54,803 nt of DNA from DAOTEJ01 sp035454085 (GTDB taxonomy: Bacteria; Pseudomonadota; Gammaproteobacteria; Burkholderiales; Burkholderiaceae_F). Both the position numbers and the translations under genes were made by a program. Location of the stretch: assembly GCA_035454085.1 (NCBI GenBank), contig DAOTEJ010000008.1, forward strand, positions 1 to 54,803, read 5' to 3'. Below the pieces are notes generated by a model. That model worked only from the letters and a program-made list of their open reading frames with translations. It was not told the origin of the DNA and searched no databases. Below are positions 1-7,777 of the stretch, piece after piece (position 1 is the stretch's first letter; each line of letters opens with the position of its first letter).

Positions 1-1312
1 GGCCGGCGCCGTCGAGCACGCCCTTGCGGCGCGTCATCTCGCGCGCCTTGCGGGCCGCCTCGCGGGCACGGGCGGCCTCGACGATCTTGCCGCAGATGAT
101 CTTGGCGTCGGCGGGGCGTTCGAGCAGGAAGGTCTCGAGCGCCTTGGCCACCACTTCCTCGACCGCGGGGCGCACCTCGCTCGAGACCAGCTTGTCCTTG
201 GTCTGCGAGCTGAACTTGGGCTCGGGCACCTTGACGCTGAGCACGCAGGTCAGGCCCTCGCGCATGTCGTCGCCGCTGGTCTCGACCTTGGCCTTCTTGT
301 CGAGCTCGTTGGTCTTGATGTAGTTGTTGATCACCCGCGTCATGGCGGCGCGCAGGCCGGTGACGTGGGTGCCGCCGTCGCGCTGCGGGATGTTGTTGGT
401 GTAGACCAGCAGGTTCTCGTTGTAGCTGTCGTTCCACTGCATCGCCACTTCGACGCTGATCGGCACGCCGTGGCCGCTCGAGTCCTGCAGGGCGTAGAAC
501 ACGTTGGGGTGCAGGACGGTCTTGTTCTTGTTGATGAACTCGACGAATCCCTTGACCCCGCCGGCGAAGGCGAAGTCGTCTTCCTTGCCGGTGCGCTGGT
601 CGATCAGGCGGATGCGCACGCCATTGTTGAGGAACGAGAGCTCGCGCAGGCGCTTGGACAGGACTTCGTAGTGGAAGTCGATGTTGGTGAAGATCTCGGC
701 GTCGGGCAGGAAGTGCACTTCGGTGCCGCGGCGGTCGGTGTTGCCCGTGACCTGCATGGGCGAGATCTCGACCGCGCCCTCGGGGGTGTCGACGGTCTGG
801 AGCACGCGGTCGACCGGCACGCCCTGGCAGAACTCCATGAAGTGGACCTGGCCCTCGCGGCGCACCGTGAGCCGCAGCCAGCGCGAGAGCGCGTTCACGC
901 AGCTCACGCCCACGCCGTGCAGCCCGCCCGAGACCTTGTAGCTGTTCTGGTTGAACTTGCCGCCGGCGTGCAGTTCGGTGAGCGCGATCTCGGCCGCGCT
1001 GCGCTTGGGCTCGTGCTTGTCGTCGAACTTGACGCCGGTCGGGATGCCGCGGCCGTTGTCGATCACCGAGATCGAGTTGTCGGTGTGGATGGTGACCACG
1101 ATGTCGTCGGCGTAGCCGGCGAGCGCCTCGTCGACCGAGTTGTCGACGACCTCGAACACCAGGTGATGCAGGCCGGTGCCGTCCTGGGTGTCGCCGATGT
1201 ACATGCCGGGCCGCTTGCGCACGGCTTCGAGGCCTTCGAGGATCTGGATCGAGCCGGCGCCGTATTCGCCGTTGTCGCCCGCGGGCGGGGTGTGCTGCTG
1301 CTCTTCTGACAT
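1..1312 (-). CDS. gyrB: DNA gyrase subunit B, 3' part missing
   Basis: GyrB carries the ATPase and, with GyrA, introduces negative supercoils. Reading leftwards from ATG at 1310-1312, the protein begins MSEEQQHTPPAGDNGEYGAG and shows the GHKL ATP-binding features in order: VVDNSVDEALAG (N box), DNGRGIPTG (G1 box) and GGLHGVGVSCVNALS (G2 box). The transducer domain follows, with NNIPQRDGGTH. About 437 codons are present; the TOPRIM domain and C-terminus lie beyond the left edge. An AGGAAG ribosome site sits 6-7 bases before the ATG. It is the third gene of dnaA-dnaN-gyrB, 101 bp after dnaN, and a strong hairpin lies in that spacer. The product is not in doubt. Confidence 0.97.
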   Translation of the reverse strand, partial: MSEEQQHTPPAGDNGEYGAGSIQILEGLEAVRKRPGMYIGDTQDGTGLHHLVFEVVDNSVDEALAGYADDIVVTIHTDNSISVIDNGRGIPTGVKFDDKHEPKRSAAEIALTELHAGGKFNQNSYKVSGGLHGVGVSCVNALSRWLRLTVRREGQVHFMEFCQGVPVDRVLQTVDTPEGAVEISPMQVTGNTDRRGTEVHFLPDAEIFTNIDFHYEVLSKRLRELSFLNNGVRIRLIDQRTGKEDDFAFAGGVKGFVEFINKNKTVLHPNVFYALQDSSGHGVPISVEVAMQWNDSYNENLLVYTNNIPQRDGGTHVTGLRAAMTRVINNYIKTNELDKKAKVETSGDDMREGLTCVLSVKVPEPKFSSQTKDKLVSSEVRPAVEEVVAKALETFLLERPADAKIICGKIVEAARAREAARKAREMTRRKGVLDGAG

Positions 1313-1365
1313 GAGACTTCCTGCTTGAACCGGCGCCGGAGGGATGCCGGTCTGAAACGCAAACA

Positions 1366-1396
1366 CGGCGCCGGCGCACTCCTGGCGCCGGCGCCG
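1366..1396 (-). terminator. 12-bp perfect hairpin between dnaN and gyrB (attenuator or terminator-like)
   Basis: CGGCGCCGGCGC (1366-1377) and GCGCCGGCGCCG (1385-1396) form a perfect 12-bp stem with a 7-base loop. Read on the minus strand, the direction of dnaN and gyrB, it follows the dnaN stop by 17 bases and is followed by the T-rich run GTGTTTGCGTTT. It could be a leaky terminator that lowers gyrB readthrough, or an RNA-processing site. The T run is interrupted, so full termination is uncertain. Confidence 0.5.
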
Positions 1397-1413
1397 CCGA
1401 AAACGGCCCTGCG

Positions 1414-2672
1414 CTAGATGCGCATGGGCATGACCACGTACTTGAAGGCCTGCGAGTCGGGCATGCCGATCAGGGCCGAGCCCAGAGCGTCGCCCAGGGA
1501 GAAGCGCACCTGCTCGGTCTTGAGGTTGGCCAGCACATCGAGCAGGTAGGTGACGTTGAAGCCGATGTCCAGGCCCTCGCCGGCGTAGTCGATCTCGAGC
1601 TCCTCCTGCGCCTCTTCCTGGTCGGCGTTGGTCGAGCTGATCTTGAGCGCGGCGTCGACCAGCACCCAGCGCACGCCCTTGAACTTGTCGGTGGTGAGGA
1701 TGGCGGCGCGGGTGAGCGCGTGCATCAGGTCCTCGCGGCCGATCAGGAAGGTCTTGGTGTTGTTGGCGGGGATGACGCGGTTGTAGTCGGGGAACTTGCC
1801 CTCGACCAGCTTGGAGATGAGTTCGATGTCGCCGAACGAAAGCTTGATCTGGTTGGCCGCCATCTGGATGCGCACCGCATCCTCGGTGTCGGGCAGCAGG
1901 CGCAGCAACTCGATGATGGTCTTGCGCGGAACGATGGCTTCGATCTTGCCGGCGGTGGCGTCGTCCTTGCCGACCTCGCACAGCGCCAGTCGGTGGCCGT
2001 CGGTGGCCACGGCGCGCACCGTGCCGCCCTCGACAACCATCAGCATACCGTTGAGGTAGTAGCGGATGTCCTGCTGAGCCATGGCGAAGTGGACCATCGA
2101 CAGGAGGTACTTGAAGCGCGCTGCGGGCAGGGTGAAGTCGGCCGTGAAATCGGCCTGGGCCACGGTGGGGAATTCCTCGGNNNNNNNNNNNNNNNNNNNN
2201 NNNNNNNNNNNNNNNNNNNNNNNNNNNNNNNNNNNNNNNNNNNNNNNNNNNNNNNNNNNNNNNNNNNNNNNNNNNNNNNNGGCAGGGTGAAGTCGGCCGT
2301 GAAATCGGCCTGGGCCACGGTGGGGAATTCCTCGGCCGGCAGAGTCTGGAGCTGGAAGCGGCTCTTGCCGCTGGCCACCGCCATTTTCTTGTTGGCCAGC
2401 GACAGCGCCACGTCGGTCTCGGGCAGGGCACGCAGGATGTCGACCAGCTTGCGCGCGGCCACGGTGGTGGCCGCGGCGTCGGCGCCCGAGCCGATCTCGG
2501 CCGAGGTCTGAATCTGGATTTCAAGGTCGGTGGCGGTGAAGCTCACGCGACTGCCGTTCTTGCGCACCAGGATGTTGGCGAGGATGGGCAGGGTCTGGCG
2601 CCGTTCGACGATGCCGCTGACGACCTGCAGCGGCTTCAACAACGCGTCGCGGTTGGCTTTGACGAGCTGCAT
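1414..2672 (-). CDS. dnaN: DNA polymerase III beta sliding clamp (interrupted by a false gap)
   Basis: The beta clamp encircles DNA as a dimer and tethers the replicative polymerase. Reading leftwards from ATG at 2670-2672 the protein starts MQLVKANRDALLKPLQVVSG and ends VMPMRI at the TAG (1414-1416), the usual clamp C-terminus. A 100-N gap (2181-2280) plus a duplicated 55-bp flank splits the frame. Removing 155 bp leaves 1104 bp, exactly 367 codons plus stop, matching the family's usual length (366 aa in E. coli). The gene is therefore intact in the organism. A GAGGAAA ribosome site precedes the start. Its leader overlaps the TAG-repeat array of the putative oriC, so clamp transcription and origin opening share DNA. 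Confidence 0.95.
2126..2335. other. Assembly gap of 100 N flanked by an identical 55-bp overlap, inside dnaN
   Basis: Bases 2126-2180 and 2281-2335 are the same 55 bp, separated by exactly 100 N (2181-2280). This is what results when two contigs ending in the same k-mer are scaffolded without merging the overlap. Collapsing the two copies restores the dnaN frame without any missing bases. Confidence 0.9.
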
Positions 2673-2687
2673 TTCTTTATTTCCTCG

Positions 2688-2708
2688 TAGTCGTAGTTAG
2701 TAGTAGAG
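2688..2708 (+). other. DnaA-trio-like TAG array
   Basis: The top strand reads TAG TCG TAG T TAG TAG TAG AG from 2688 to 2708, then a short GC-containing stretch, then the DnaA box TGTGGACAA at 2720-2728. Read 3' to 5' away from the box this is a run of GAT trinucleotides. That is the polarity and order (box, GC stretch, trios, AT-rich DNA) of the basal unwinding element known from Bacillus subtilis oriC. The array also forms the leader of dnaN. Confidence 0.6.
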
Positions 2709-2719
2709 CGCTAGATATC

Positions 2720-2728
2720 TGTGGACAA
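2720..2728 (-). promoter_or_regulatory. DnaA box next to the trio array
   Basis: TGTGGACAA on the plus strand is TTGTCCACA on the minus strand, one mismatch from TTATCCACA. It is the box closest to the TAG array, 13 bases away. Confidence 0.6.
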
Positions 2729-2885
2729 GTCGAAACTGTCCAGGCGAATCATGGCCTTGGCCGTACGCCTGGCCTGTGGAGCAAGTCGGGGATGGCTGTG
2801 GGCGGCGGCGGACAGCATTGAACAAGTCGGGGCCTCCGCGCGCGCAGCCGAAACTTGTCCACCGTCGTCCACAGAAATTGCGAAG

Positions 2886-2894
2886 TTGTGCACA
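2886..2894 (+). promoter_or_regulatory. DnaA box at the dnaA-proximal end of the spacer
   Basis: TTGTGCACA fits TTRTNCACA, one mismatch from the strict TTATNCACA. It lies 11 bases beyond the dnaA stop codon. Confidence 0.45.
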
Positions 2895-2904
2895 GACTTG
2901 TTCT

Positions 2905-4272
2905 TCAGCCCTTGAGGGTCTGCTCGAGCACGTGCAGGGCGTGATTGAGCTCGGGGTTCTTGCCGCGTTCGCCACCGATCTTGCGCACCGCGTGTAGCAC
3001 CGTGGTGTGGTCGCGGCCGCCGAAGAGTTCGCCGATCTCGGGAAGGCTCTTCTGGGTGAGTTCCTTGGCCAGGTACATCGCGACCTGACGCGGCCCGGCG
3101 ATGTTGCTGGGCCGCCGCTTGGAATACATGTCGGCGACCTTCATCTTGTAGTAGTCGGCCACGGTCTTCTGGATCAGTTCGACGGTGATCTGGGCGGTCG
3201 AGGCCGAGAGGATGTCGCGCAGTGCCTCGCGGGCCAATTCGACGCTGATGGCGCGGCCGTGGAACGACGAGAAGGCGACCACCTTGCGCAGCGCGCCCTC
3301 GAGCTCGCGCACGTTGGAGCGCAGGTTCTTGGCGATGAAGAAGGCCACGTCCTCCTTCAGATCGGCGCGCTCGGTCTCGGCCTTCTTGAGCAGGATGGCC
3401 ACGCGCATCTCGAGCTCGGGCGGCTCGATGGCGACGGTCAGCCCCGAGGCGAAGCGGGAGACCAGACGGTCCTCCATGTCCTTCAGTTCCTTGGGGTAGG
3501 TGTCGCTGGTGATGATGATCTGCTTGCGCCCCGCAACCAGGGCCTCGAAGGCGTAGAAGAACTCTTCCTGGGTGCGCGCCTTGCCCGCAAAGAACTGGAT
3601 GTCGTCGATCAGCAGCAGGTCGAGCGAGTGGTAGTAGCGCTTGAACTCGTCAAACGCCTTGCGCTGGTAGGCGCGCACCACGTCGCTGACGTACTGCTCG
3701 GCGTGGATGTAGCGCACCCGGGCCTTGGGATTGCGCGCCAGGATGCCGTTGCCCACCGCATGGATCAGGTGGGTCTTGCCCAGGCCCACGCCGCCATACA
3801 GGAAGAGCGGGTTGTAAGAGCCCCCCGGGTTCTCGGCTACCTGCATGGCCGCGGCGCGCGCGAGCTGGTTGGCCTTGCCGGTGACGAAGGTGTCGAAGGT
3901 CAGCAGCGAATTGATGCGGGCGCGTTCGACGTGCTCGTCGGGCGTGATCGGGCCGTCGTCGGCCACGGCCAGCGGGATGCTGGCGGGCGCGGCCGGCGGC
4001 GCGGGGCTTGCCGCTTCGGCCTGTTCGGCGGCCGCGAGTTCGAGCACCAGCGACACCTGGCGCTGCAGCACTCGCGAGGCGGCGTGCGCGATCTGGCCTG
4101 AGAACTGCGCGCGGATGGTCTCGAGCTTGATGCGGTTGGGCGCGCTGACGGTCAGGGTGGCGGTCGATTCGTTGAAGTCCAGCGCCCGGAGCGGCTTGAT
4201 CCACGCGGAAAACTGCTGCGGGGTGAGCTCGCTTTCCAGGAGGCGCGAGCAGTCGTGCCAGAGGTGATGCAT
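2905..4272 (-). CDS. dnaA: Chromosomal replication initiator DnaA
   Basis: DnaA binds oriC boxes, oligomerises with ATP and opens the duplex. The protein (455 aa from ATG 4270-4272) begins MHHLWHDCSRLLESELTPQQ, matching the DnaA N-terminal helicase-loading domain. A Pro/Ala-rich linker follows (about 82-105), then the AAA+ module with Walker A GGVGLGKT (160-167) and Walker B LLLIDDIQFF (219-228), and the C-terminal box-binding helix signature GGRDHTTVLHAVRKI. An upstream in-frame ATG at 4345-4347 would add 25 residues unlike any DnaA N-terminus and is rejected. The gene is first in dnaA-dnaN-gyrB. A DnaA box covers the -35 of its apparent promoter, implying autorepression. Confidence 0.97.
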   Translation of the reverse strand: MHHLWHDCSRLLESELTPQQFSAWIKPLRALDFNESTATLTVSAPNRIKLETIRAQFSGQIAHAASRVLQRQVSLVLELAAAEQAEAASPAPPAAPASIPLAVADDGPITPDEHVERARINSLLTFDTFVTGKANQLARAAAMQVAENPGGSYNPLFLYGGVGLGKTHLIHAVGNGILARNPKARVRYIHAEQYVSDVVRAYQRKAFDEFKRYYHSLDLLLIDDIQFFAGKARTQEEFFYAFEALVAGRKQIIITSDTYPKELKDMEDRLVSRFASGLTVAIEPPELEMRVAILLKKAETERADLKEDVAFFIAKNLRSNVRELEGALRKVVAFSSFHGRAISVELAREALRDILSASTAQITVELIQKTVADYYKMKVADMYSKRRPSNIAGPRQVAMYLAKELTQKSLPEIGELFGGRDHTTVLHAVRKIGGERGKNPELNHALHVLEQTLKG

Positions 4273-4385
4273 GGGAGACGCTTTCCGCCTTGAGCTGTTC
4301 TGTTCTTGTGCGCGCGGCGGGGAGGCCACGGCCGGTGGGTGAGGCACCGCCGAAGCCTCCTGGAGGGCATCGATCAGCGTCCGCG

Positions 4386-4416
4386 ATTCTAGCGCCCGGG
4401 GCCCAACTTATCCACA
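4386..4416 (-). promoter_or_regulatory. dnaA promoter overlapped by a perfect DnaA box
   Basis: On the minus strand TGGATA (4414-4409), a 17-bp spacer and TAGAAT (4391-4386) resemble a sigma-70 promoter, with a start near 4379 and a leader of about 107 bases. The perfect box TTATCCACA (4408-4416, plus strand) covers the -35. DnaA bound there would block its own promoter. The box and motif positions are visible; repression is inferred. Confidence 0.6.
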
Positions 4417-4671
4417 GCAAGGCAAGCCGCGCAGCAAGACGGAGCCCGAACTCGAAGGCTTCGTTTTAGAGGATTCCAAAGAGAGTGTATGCTCACATAT
4501 GGGCCCGGCCATTGGCCGCGTAGGCTGGTGGCGACAGGGTTGCGCACGCTCCGGGAGCGGCCGTCCCGGCCGGGGCGCGTGCTGGGCGACTCGGTGCATG
4601 CTGCCGCCCAGGCGCCGCCCAGGCACAACTGCGGGGCAGGTTGCGGGCGCGTCGGGGCGGGCTAGCCCGGT

Positions 4672-4701
4672 TTGACAGGGCTTCGCCGCCTCGCGTCTAA
4701 T
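4672..4701 (+). promoter_or_regulatory. rpmH promoter (sigma-70 type)
   Basis: TTGACA (4672-4677), an 18-bp spacer and TCTAAT (4696-4701) lie upstream of rpmH. The -35 is perfect and the -10 has one mismatch, suiting a strongly expressed ribosomal-protein gene. The predicted leader to the ATG at 4969 is long, about 260 bases. Confidence 0.65.
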
Positions 4702-4968
4702 ACCGGGCTTTTCGCTGCACTGCATTACGCTGGGAAAATCGCCTGAAAAATCCGGTACTTCCAGCGTTGCGTCGGGGCTTCCGTCACGATGTTCCGACGC
4801 TTGCCGGGCGCGCAAGAGAATCCGCCGCCGGCTGGCTTCGAATGGCTCCCGTAGGCGCGAAGAAGCAGCGACATAGTGCTGCAGGAGTTAGGGCTTGCGG
4901 CGCGAACTCAGGACCTTGCCCGGGTCCGAACTGGCCGCCCTGGGCGGCACCAGCCTTGAGGAATAAAA

Positions 4969-5109
4969 ATGGCCACGAAACGCACTTATCAGCCCTCCGT
5001 CGTCAAGCGCAAGCGCACCCACGGCTTCCTGGTCCGCAGCCGGTCCAAGGGTGGCCGTCGCATTCTTGCCGCGCGTCGCGCCAAGGGCCGCCACAGCCTC
5101 TCGGTCTGA
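4969..5109 (+). CDS. rpmH: Large ribosomal subunit protein bL34
   Basis: bL34 is a very small basic 50S subunit protein. The 46-aa product begins MATKRTYQPSVVKRKRTHGF and ends in RAKGRHSLSV, the near-invariant L34 pattern with Lys/Arg-rich body. It is two residues longer at the N-terminus than the common 44-aa MKRTYQPS form. A TTGAGGAAT ribosome site (AGG core) precedes the ATG. It heads rpmH-rnpA-yidD-yidC, the usual order beside dnaA, and has a strong promoter 270 bp upstream. Confidence 0.97.
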   Translation: MATKRTYQPSVVKRKRTHGFLVRSRSKGGRRILAARRAKGRHSLSV

Positions 5110-5134
5110 GTCTGCGGTCACGGCACCGAGCGCC

Positions 5135-5605
5135 GTGCCGCATGAGCGGCCGCGGGCCTTCCCTGCGCGGCGCCGCCTGCGGCGCCCCGACGAATTCGCT
5201 GCGGTGCTCGCAGCGCGCGGGCCGGCGTCATTGCGCCTGGCGCGACGCTGGTTCGCCGTGAGCGTGCTGGCCCTGCCCCGGGGCGCGTCAGCAGCGGAGC
5301 TCGACCCCGTGCGCTTCGGATTCACCGTGGGCAAGCGCAACGCGCGCCGCGCCGTGGACCGAAACCTGGTCAAGCGGGTGCTGCGCGAGTCGGCCCGCCA
5401 CGCGTTTGGGCAGTTCGCGACCTTGGCACATGAGCGCGGGCTCGGGCTCGCGGTGAGCCTGCGGCTCAAGGCACCGCTGGTCCCCAAGGGCGCAGCGGTC
5501 GCGCGCGGCGAGCTGAGCCGCGCGCTGCGCGCCGATTGCGATGCACTGCTGACCGACCTGGCGCGGCACCTGCCGCGCCTGAGCCTCGAGGCCACCGATG
5601 CTTGA
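5135..5605 (+). CDS. rnpA: Ribonuclease P protein component
   Basis: RnpA is the protein cofactor of the RNase P ribozyme that trims tRNA 5' leaders. The basic protein shows the family core FGFTVGKRNARRAVDRN followed by LVKRVLRES, the RNR motif that binds P RNA. The frame stays open back to an ATG at 5051, but that start would lie inside rpmH. GTG at 5135, 25 bp after the rpmH stop, gives about 156 aa and begins VPHERPRAFPARRRLRRPDEF apart from the initiator Met. No clear ribosome site precedes it, so the exact start is uncertain. The C-terminal end overlaps yidD by 8 bp. Confidence 0.9.
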   Translation: MPHERPRAFPARRRLRRPDEFAAVLAARGPASLRLARRWFAVSVLALPRGASAAELDPVRFGFTVGKRNARRAVDRNLVKRVLRESARHAFGQFATLAHERGLGLAVSLRLKAPLVPKGAAVARGELSRALRADCDALLTDLARHLPRLSLEATDA

Positions 5606-5891
5606 GCGAGTCCTGGTTGCGCTGATCCGCGGCTATCAGTTCCTTCTGTCGCCCTGGGTGGGGCACGGCTGCCGCTACCTGCCGACCTGCTCGGAGTACT
5701 CGCGCGAGGCCATCGAGCGTCACGGCGCTTTGCGCGGCGGCTGGATGATGCTGGCGCGGCTGGCCCGCTGCCACCCGCTGGGCGGCCGCGGACTCGACCC
5801 CGTGCCCGCGAAGTTCCGCTGGCGCTGCTGGTGCGGTGAGCCGCAGCACGCCGAGTCGGCCCGTCCTTCCCTGTTCACCGAACATCGTTAG
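5598..5891 (+). CDS. yidD: Membrane protein insertion efficiency factor YidD
   Basis: YidD is a small inner-membrane-associated protein that helps YidC-dependent insertion. The 97-aa product has the N-terminal amphipathic segment MLERVLVALIRGYQFLLSPW and the conserved CRYLPTCSEYSREAI motif with paired cysteines. RCHPLGGRGLDPVP follows, all typical of the family. It overlaps rnpA by 8 bp and ends 14 bp before yidC, so the genes are almost certainly co-transcribed and translationally coupled. Confidence 0.95.
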   Translation: MLERVLVALIRGYQFLLSPWVGHGCRYLPTCSEYSREAIERHGALRGGWMMLARLARCHPLGGRGLDPVPAKFRWRCWCGEPQHAESARPSLFTEHR

Positions 5892-5905
5892 AAAGCACAG
5901 CCGTC

Positions 5906-7696
5906 ATGGGCAGCGATTTCCAGCGCACCATCCTGTGGGTCTTTTTCGGCATGTCGCTGTTCATGCTGTGGGACCGCTGGCAGATTCACAACGGCCGGCC
6001 CTCGATGTTCGGGCTGGCACCGAGCACGCAGCAGCAGGCCGCGCCGCCCCCCGCACCGGTGGCCGTGCCGGGCGCGCAGAGCGTTCCCGGATCGGCGCCG
6101 GCCGGCGGCAGCACCGCGGCCGACAAGGCCCTGCCCTCGGCCCCGAGCATTCAGCCGGGCACTGCGGCGGGCGCGCCGCAGGCACCCGCTGCTCCCGCGG
6201 CCGCGGGCCAGGCCAAGGCGCCGCCGGTGGTGATCGAGACCGACCTGCTGCGCGTGGCGATCGATCCCGAGGGCGCCGTGGTGAGCCAGGCCACGCTGCT
6301 CAAGGAGCGGGTCACGCCCGATTGGACGCAGACCGGCCTGATCGGCATGGTGCTGGGCCGCAAGCCCGCGGCCGACAGCGATGTCGAATTGCTCGAGGTC
6401 TCGCCCAACCGCGTCTACGTGGCGCAGACCGGTCTCGTGGGAGGCAGCTTCCCGAACCACCGCACGGCTTTCACTCCGGTGGACGGCCCGCGAAAGCTCG
6501 AGCCCGGGCAGGACACGCTGGCGGTGAGCTTCGACTCCGAGGCGGGCGGCCTCAAGCTGCGCAAGACCTACACCTTCACGCGCGGCCGCTACGACGTGCA
6601 GGTGACGCACCAGGTGATCAACACCGGCGAGGCGCCGGCCTCGCCCTCGGTCTACTACCAGCTCATGCGCGACGGCAACAAGCCCCAGGGCGAGTCGTCG
6701 CTGTACTACACCTACACCGGCCCGGCGGTGTACACCAACGAGACCAAGTTCAAGAAGGTCGACTTCAGCGACATCGCCAAGGGCAAGGCCGACTATCCCA
6801 AGTCGGCCGACCAGGGATGGATCGCCATGATCCAGCACTACTTCCTCACCGCCTGGGTGCCACCCGAAGGCGCCAAGCGCGAGCTCTATACGCGCGAGGT
6901 CGACAAGAACCTCTATGCCGTAGGCAGCGTGCTGCCGCTGGGCGCGATCGCCCCCGGGGCGACGGTCGAGTCCAAGGCGCAGCTCTACATCGGCCCGCAG
7001 GACCAGGACCGGCTCAAGGCGATCGCGCCGGGGCTGGATCTGGTGGTCGACTACGGCTGGCTCACCTTCCTCGCCAAGCCGATCTACTGGCTGCTCTCGT
7101 TCCTGCACGGCATCGTCGGCAACTGGGGCTGGGCGATCGTGCTGCTGACCGTGCTGGTCAAGGCGGTGCTCTATCCGCTGTCCGCGGCGGGCTACAAGTC
7201 GATGGCGCGCATGAAGGAAGTCGGCCCGCGCATGGTGGCGCTGCGCGAAAAGTACGGCGACGACAAGCAGAAGCTCAACATGGCCATGATGGAGCTCTAC
7301 AAGACCGAGAAGATCAATCCGCTCGGCGGCTGCCTGCCGATCATGCTGCAGATCCCGGTCTTCCTGGCGCTCTACTGGGTGCTGCTGGCCTCGGTCGAGC
7401 TGCGCGGCGCGCCCTGGATCCTGTGGGTGCAGGACCTGGCCGCGCCCGACGGCTGGTTCATCCTGCCGGTGCTGATGATGGCCACCATGTGGTTCCAGTA
7501 CAAGCTCAATCCCACGCCGCCCGATCCGGTGCAGGCCAAGGTGATGGCGATCATGCCCTTCGCCTTCGGCATCATGTTCTTCTTCTTCGCTTCGGGCCTG
7601 GTGCTGTACTGGGTCACGAACAACATCCTCTCGATCGCGCAGCAGTGGTACGTGACCCGTCAGATCGCGCAGGAGAAGGCCAAGCGCGCCGGCTGA
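5906..7696 (+). CDS. yidC: Membrane protein insertase YidC
   Basis: YidC inserts and folds inner-membrane proteins, alone or with SecYEG. The 596-aa protein has an N-terminal membrane helix (about 9-22), a Pro/Ala-rich linker, a large periplasmic beta domain (about 105-380), and the conserved insertase core. That core has membrane segments around 392-425, 472-495, 515-530 and 547-580, with LGGCLPIMLQIPVFLALYW at about 472-490. The C-terminus is basic. Membrane positions are estimates from hydrophobicity. It is the last gene of the rpmH operon and is followed by a strong terminator. Usually mnmE comes next; here leftward genes intervene. Confidence 0.97.
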   Translation: MGSDFQRTILWVFFGMSLFMLWDRWQIHNGRPSMFGLAPSTQQQAAPPPAPVAVPGAQSVPGSAPAGGSTAADKALPSAPSIQPGTAAGAPQAPAAPAAAGQAKAPPVVIETDLLRVAIDPEGAVVSQATLLKERVTPDWTQTGLIGMVLGRKPAADSDVELLEVSPNRVYVAQTGLVGGSFPNHRTAFTPVDGPRKLEPGQDTLAVSFDSEAGGLKLRKTYTFTRGRYDVQVTHQVINTGEAPASPSVYYQLMRDGNKPQGESSLYYTYTGPAVYTNETKFKKVDFSDIAKGKADYPKSADQGWIAMIQHYFLTAWVPPEGAKRELYTREVDKNLYAVGSVLPLGAIAPGATVESKAQLYIGPQDQDRLKAIAPGLDLVVDYGWLTFLAKPIYWLLSFLHGIVGNWGWAIVLLTVLVKAVLYPLSAAGYKSMARMKEVGPRMVALREKYGDDKQKLNMAMMELYKTEKINPLGGCLPIMLQIPVFLALYWVLLASVELRGAPWILWVQDLAAPDGWFILPVLMMATMWFQYKLNPTPPDPVQAKVMAIMPFAFGIMFFFFASGLVLYWVTNNILSIAQQWYVTRQIAQEKAKRAG

Positions 7697-7727
7697 GGCG
7701 CCGCCGCGCGCCAGGGCAGCGCGCACG

Positions 7728-7760
7728 AACGAAGGGGGCCTGGCGGCCCCCTTTTTCGTT
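7728..7760. terminator. Intrinsic terminator after yidC, probably bidirectional
   Basis: GGGGGCC (7734-7740), loop TGGC and GGCCCCC (7745-7751) are followed by TTTTTCGTT. The flanking AACGAA and TTCGTT also pair. The leftward gene ending at 7778 converges on it, so it may serve both directions. Confidence 0.85.
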
Positions 7761-7777
7761 GGTCGCGGGCGGGTGTC

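Larger units (their letters stand above)
2673..2904. other. oriC: Probable chromosomal replication origin (oriC), dnaA-dnaN spacer
   Basis: This 232-bp spacer combines an AT-richer end next to dnaN (about 2671-2720), a TAG-repeat array (2688-2708) and several DnaA-box-like 9-mers. These are TGTGGACAA (2720-2728, reverse of TTGTCCACA), TGTGGAGCA (2775-2783, weak), TTGTCCACC (2855-2863), TCGTCCACA (2865-2873) and TTGTGCACA (2886-2894). None is a perfect TTATCCACA, but three or four lie within one or two mismatches. Coding direction flips around this region (minus to the left, plus from rpmH), as expected at an origin. The dnaA-rpmH spacer holds only one box, which looks regulatory, so this spacer is the better origin candidate. 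Confidence 0.65.
4273..4968. other. Divergent dnaA / rpmH intergenic region, 696 bp
   Basis: No gene is supported here. The left part carries the dnaA promoter with one perfect DnaA box. The middle has a short AT-richer stretch (about 4460-4500) that I cannot assign. The right part carries the rpmH promoter and a leader of about 260 bases. That leader contains an inverted repeat, GCGTCGG (4769-4775) with CCGACGC (4794-4800). Confidence 0.7.

Noticed and set aside
1414..2672. dnaN as a frameshifted pseudogene
   Set aside because: The break coincides with an N gap between identical 55-bp flanks; collapsing it restores a full-length clamp.
2905..4347. dnaA start at 4345-4347
   Set aside because: The extra 25 residues are unlike DnaA N-termini. 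The ATG at 4270-4272 gives the conserved LWHDC-type opening.
4273..4968. The dnaA-rpmH spacer as the main oriC
   Set aside because: Only one DnaA box was found, positioned on a promoter, with no trio-like array. The dnaA-dnaN spacer has more boxes and the TAG repeats. Not fully excluded without GC skew.
5051..5134. N-terminal extension of rnpA to 5051
   Set aside because: It would overlap most of the second half of rpmH in another frame, and the extra residues do not resemble RnpA.
5888..7726. Minus-strand 612-codon and plus-strand 673-codon (5836-7857) frames over yidC
   Set aside because: Both are shadows of yidC in other frames, with composition typical of GC-driven open frames.
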